Below, piece by piece: positions 60,872 through 64,000 of a DNA stretch of 64,000 nt. The stretch lies in contig NZ_WIAQ01000007.1 of assembly GCF_009466385.1 (NCBI RefSeq), positions 1 to 64,000 of the forward strand, read 5' to 3'. Below the pieces are notes generated by a model. The model saw nothing but the letters and a program-made list of their open reading frames with translations, was not told the DNA's origin and did no database searches. Origin of the DNA: Peribacillus tepidiphilus. Its GTDB lineage: Bacteria > Bacillota > Bacilli > Bacillales > DSM-1321. The position numbers and the translations under genes are program-made. The first letter of the stretch is position 1; the number at the start of each line of letters is the position of its first letter.

Positions 60872-61684
60872 TCATTTTAATTTAAATCTTTCTTCAAGAA
60901 AAATGGCAATACCGTCTTCCTCATTTGAAAGAGTTGTTTCGTTCGCGATGCTCTTCAACGTGGAGATGGCATTTCCCATTGCTACACCACAACCTGCATA
61001 CTCAAGCATTTCTAAATCATTGTCTTCATCACCGAAAGCTATAATTCGTCTTTTTGGTATTCCGTAATAGTCTGCAACCTTCTTTATACCGACAGCTTTG
61101 TTTAAACCACTCTTAACAATTTCAATTACATGAAACGGGTCAGCCCATCTCCTATGATCAATAACCTCAGCATGAACAGCAGATAAGTGATTTCGGATAT
61201 TTGCAACGTGTTGTTCATCCGTATGAATAAGCATGCTTGTCGGTGAAGTTTCAAGGAAATTCCGTAAGTCACCTATAGTGACTTTTGGATTTCCCATCTT
61301 AAAAATATCAATTAGCTTTTCATCATGATAATGAAAATATACATCATCTTGAACTTCCGCAATAATATTATGGTAGTGGAAATTTTCGCAAGCATCGACG
61401 ATTTCTTTAGCCACTTTAATATCAAGAGGAGTATGATACTCCCCCCAGCTATTATTTAAGGGATGATGCACGAAGGCTCCATTGAAATTGACAATCGGGG
61501 AATTTAGATTAAGTTCTCGGTAATATATTTCACTAGCACGGAAAGGCCTTCCAGTTGCAATCATAATATGATGCCCATCATTTTTTAATTGAGCTAGAAC
61601 ATTTTTCGTCTTTCGTGATATCGTTTTATCATTCTTCAGTAACGTACCATCTAAATCCAAAACAATTAAATGCGTATTTGCCAT
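60872..61684 (-). CDS. yitU: YitU, Cof-type HAD phosphatase
   Basis: A 270-residue HAD-superfamily hydrolase of the Cof/IIB type. Motif I VLDLDGTLL (first Asp nucleophile) and the closing motif AFGDEDNDLEMLEYAG are complete; the cap domain is between about residues 85 and 190. Such enzymes dephosphorylate sugar phosphates, FMN or similar; the substrate is unknown. It is divergent from yitV as in B. subtilis. Confidence 0.9.
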   Translation of the reverse strand: MANTHLIVLDLDGTLLKNDKTISRKTKNVLAQLKNDGHHIMIATGRPFRASEIYYRELNLNSPIVNFNGAFVHHPLNNSWGEYHTPLDIKVAKEIVDACENFHYHNIIAEVQDDVYFHYHDEKLIDIFKMGNPKVTIGDLRNFLETSPTSMLIHTDEQHVANIRNHLSAVHAEVIDHRRWADPFHVIEIVKSGLNKAVGIKKVADYYGIPKRRIIAFGDEDNDLEMLEYAGCGVAMGNAISTLKSIANETTLSNEEDGIAIFLEERFKLK

Positions 61685-61832
61685 AGGTCATTCCTTTCTA
61701 AATGAAGTGAATCTTCATTTAATACAATAACTGTAAAACTCATTTTAAGGGAAAGTTAAAATTTTTTCCAATTGTTTATTTTTAGAGTATAGTAAATATA
61801 GGTGCATTGTGATAAAAATGGGGGAGTATGAG

Positions 61833-62600
61833 ATGGTTTTGGTCAAAAAAGAAATGATAAAAGAAATTCCTGCTTTGCATTTAGCTAAACAAGACATTTG
61901 GGATGAAAAATTACCGCTTATCATCTTTGTCCATGGATTTACAAGTGTCAAGGAGAGAAATCTTCATGTAGCTTATATGCTGGCTGAAAAAGGCTATCGA
62001 GTCATTTTGCCGGAAGCTTTGCTGCATGGGGAAAGAAGCGAAAATTTGAATGAACTTGAATTAACCTTACGTTTTTGGAGTATAGTTAAAAATACGATTC
62101 ATGAAATCGAAACAATTAAAGATGAGATGGTGAAGCAAGGACTTGTAGATTCGGAACGAATGGGTCTCGCGGGTACTTCGATGGGAGGAATTATAACCCT
62201 TGGTGCTTTTGCGAAATATCCTTGGATTAAAACGGCAGTATCACTGATGGGAGATCCAGCGTATGTAGACTTTGCCAAGCTGCAAATCAACAAATTACAA
62301 AAAGTCGTAAAAGAATTGCCTTTTACTGAAGAAGAACTTCAAAATGAATTCGAAGGCCTGAAGGCGTATGATCCAACACAGAAGCTTTCTGATTGGAATG
62401 TTCGCCCGCTAATGTTTTGGCATGGACAACAAGACCCAACAGTTCCGTACAATAATGCGTATTCTTTTTATGAAAAACTTAAACCGCTTTATAAAATGGC
62501 TAATGTAGAATTGTCTTTTCATTTAGAGGAAAAAGCGGTTCATGTCGTAACACTCTATGCTGTTAATGAGACGGTCAAGTGGTTTGAAAAGCATCTATAG
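61833..62600 (+). CDS. yitV: YitV, alpha/beta-hydrolase esterase
   Basis: A 255-residue alpha/beta hydrolase. The nucleophile elbow is GTSMGG (Ser near residue 113), HGFTSVKERN is the oxyanion-side motif, and the acid and histidine come from FWHGQQDPTVP and AVHVVT. Start ATG 61833 has GGGGAG 6 nt upstream and gives the B. subtilis YitV length; ATG 61809 does not. It is probably a carboxylesterase with unknown substrate. yitW follows. Confidence 0.88.
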   Translation: MVLVKKEMIKEIPALHLAKQDIWDEKLPLIIFVHGFTSVKERNLHVAYMLAEKGYRVILPEALLHGERSENLNELELTLRFWSIVKNTIHEIETIKDEMVKQGLVDSERMGLAGTSMGGIITLGAFAKYPWIKTAVSLMGDPAYVDFAKLQINKLQKVVKELPFTEEELQNEFEGLKAYDPTQKLSDWNVRPLMFWHGQQDPTVPYNNAYSFYEKLKPLYKMANVELSFHLEEKAVHVVTLYAVNETVKWFEKHL

Positions 62601-62651
62601 AGCGTATATATCAATTGTTTTGTTATGATAGCTAGAAAAGGAGTGATAGGA

Positions 62652-62960
62652 ATGGACCAAGATTTGAGAGACAATATAATGGGAGCTTTAGAACAGGTTG
62701 TTGATCCGGAAATCGGTATAGATATTGTGAACCTAGGTCTTGTATACGATGTTGATATAAATGATGAAGGCATTGTTACTGTAACGATGACCTTAACTTC
62801 TATGGGCTGCCCATTGGCAGGAACGATTATCGATCAAGTAAAAACAGCCTTAAGTGATTTACCTGAGGTAAAAGATACAGAAGTAAATATCGTGTGGAAT
62901 CCGCCATGGACAAAAGACAAAATGTCCCGATATGCTAAGATTGCGCTGGGAATTCAGTAA
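62652..62960 (+). CDS. yitW: YitW, MIP18/SufT-family protein
   Basis: A 102-residue DUF59 (MIP18) protein, MDQDLRDNIMGALEQVVDPE at the start and TLTSMGCPLAGTI with a single conserved cysteine in the middle. Family members take part in iron-sulfur cluster assembly. GGAGTGATAGG precedes ATG 62652, and it lies 51 bp after yitV. Confidence 0.9.
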   Translation: MDQDLRDNIMGALEQVVDPEIGIDIVNLGLVYDVDINDEGIVTVTMTLTSMGCPLAGTIIDQVKTALSDLPEVKDTEVNIVWNPPWTKDKMSRYAKIALGIQ

Positions 62961-63043
62961 TTGCCGGCAAAATAAGTGGAATGCCTCATTTTCTTGACCT
63001 AGCTGAAAAATATGAAATCATTACGATTAGCTGATCGAATAAC

Positions 63044-63079
63044 AAGAACTGATTTCTTTAAAGAATCGGTTCTTTTTTT
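63044..63079 (+). terminator. yitVW terminator
   Basis: AAGAACTGATTCTT with AAGAATCGGTTCTT (63061-63074), then T-run. Confidence 0.82.
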
Positions 63080-63223
63080 ATAAATGGAGGTTGTTTTTTA
63101 TCATAAACATTTGCAGATCAAAGAGTTGTTCGAAAGATAGTCTGTTTTGGAAGTTAAATACTGTAAAAAAATGAATTCGTTGTTATAATGATTGTAATAC
63201 ATTTCAACGAGGGAGGAAGACAA

Positions 63224-64000
63224 ATGGGACAAGTCAAAACGAAGGATGCGTTGAACAGGCCGTTGCGTGATTTAAGGATTTCTGTCATTGATCGCTGTAA
63301 TTTTCGCTGTCAATATTGCATGCCAGCTGAAATTTTTCATGATCATTTTCAATTTCTCCCTCGAAATGAACTTTTGACATATGAAGAAATAGAAAAGGTA
63401 GCTACCATTTTTGCGGAGCTTGGTGTCGAGAAAATCCGTTTAACAGGAGGAGAGCCGCTCTTAAGAAAGGATTTGCCTAGATTAGTGGAAAAACTCGTGA
63501 AAGTTTCCGGTATTAAGGATGTGGCACTGACAACTAACGGGGTATATTTGCCTAAATATGCAAAAGAGTTAAAGACTGCCGGCTTAAAAAGAGTGAACAT
63601 CAGTCTAGATAGCTTGGATGACGAACTGTTTAAAAAAATAAATGGACGAGGAGTAGGTACTGCTAGTGTTCTTCGAGGAATTGAAGCGGCAAAGGAAGCA
63701 GGTCTTGGAATCAAAATAAACATGGTCGTCAAAAAAGGGCTAAACGAAGATCAAATTCTGCCTATGGCTGTTTATTGTAAAGAGCGTGATCTTCATTTGA
63801 GATTCATTGAATTTATGGATGTTGGTACAACAAATGGCTGGAAAATGGATCACGTTATTTCCATGAAAGAAATTTTACGTATTTTACAAGAGAAATTTGA
63901 ACTCGAGCCTGTCGATCCCTCATATTTTGGAGAAGTGGCCAAAAGGTATATATATAGGGATTCAAAAACTGAAGTAGGATTTATCACTTCCGTTTCCCAA
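63224..64000 (+). CDS. moaA: MoaA, GTP 3',8-cyclase (cut by the window edge)
   Basis: The first 259 codons of a radical-SAM enzyme that, with MoaC, makes cyclic pyranopterin for molybdenum cofactor. The 4Fe-4S motif CNFRCQYC is at residues 25-32, then LTGGEPLL, and SLDSLDDE and [13 protein letters not shown] follow. GGGAGG lies 8 nt before ATG 63224. The C-terminal cluster domain lies beyond the window. The frame is open at 64000, with no stop. Confidence 0.93.
   Translation, partial: MGQVKTKDALNRPLRDLRISVIDRCNFRCQYCMPAEIFHDHFQFLPRNELLTYEEIEKVATIFAELGVEKIRLTGGEPLLRKDLPRLVEKLVKVSGIKDVALTTNGVYLPKYAKELKTAGLKRVNISLDSLDDELFKKINGRGVGTASVLRGIEAAKEAGLGIKINMVVKKGLNEDQILPMAVYCKERDLHLRFIEFMDVGTTNGWKMDHVISMKEILRILQEKFELEPVDPSYFGEVAKRYIYRDSKTEVGFITSVSQ

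Overview
The window is a low-GC chromosomal segment from an endospore-forming Bacillaceae bacterium. It carries a complete gerP spore-coat germination operon, asnO, comK, AddAB, the Ecs transporter and the coproporphyrin-dependent heme genes. Gene order follows the Bacillus subtilis trpP-serC-hit-ecsABC-yhaA-yhfA-hmoB-hemEHY-yhgDE-yhfHI-lplJ-lcfB-yhfN-comK-yhjDE-sipV-addBA-gerP-yisKL-yisN-asnO-yitSTUVW backbone. I take this synteny from memory and ran no search. No rRNA, tRNA, prophage, CRISPR array or transposase gene was seen.

Layout. 1-9.3 kb: tryptophan uptake (trpP, with a likely TRAP site), serC, hit, a candidate structured RNA, ecsABC, a large field of 21-bp tandem repeats, yhaA and a PAP2 phosphatase. 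9.3-22.8 kb: transporter yhfA, heme-degrading hmoB divergent from hemEHY, the TetR regulator/efflux pair yhgD-yhgE, small yhfH, yhfI, lipoate ligase lplJ and FadR-controlled lcfB. 22.9-33 kb: a TrpXYZ-type ABC importer, azlCD, a Sco protein, M48 protease yhfN, an IDEAL-domain protein, comK, yhjD, yhjE and signal peptidase sipV. 33-43 kb: addBA and gerPA-PF. 43-54 kb: a second acyl-CoA ligase, a methyltransferase, a DUF418 membrane protein, yisK, yisL, a FIST-PAS-GGDEF-EAL protein, yisN and asnO. 54-64 kb: a membrane-anchored amylase, an alpha-glucosidase, yajQ, degV, yitT, small proteins, yitU, yitV, yitW and a moaA cut by the window edge.

The most unusual content lies between genes. (1) A 157-bp palindromic element occurs three times, two copies being identical. 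Each copy sits between two copies of a transcription-terminator-like hairpin, so the whole target hairpin has been duplicated; a 17-bp relic of the same end abuts a fourth terminator. (2) Three tandem, diverged units of about 120 nt between hit and ecsA keep a common apical loop while their stems change by compensating substitutions. The array ends in a strong terminator, suggesting an undescribed multi-unit RNA. (3) Two 21-bp-period repeat families form inverted, homologous clusters 24 kb apart. (4) A second MITE-like family with long terminal inverted repeats has two full copies and two solo tails.

The genes join several processes: heme synthesis and turnover, amino-acid import, fatty-acid activation, competence and recombination, spore germination and alpha-glucan breakdown. 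Starts were chosen from ribosome-binding sites and family lengths. All functions are by recognition of motifs and families.
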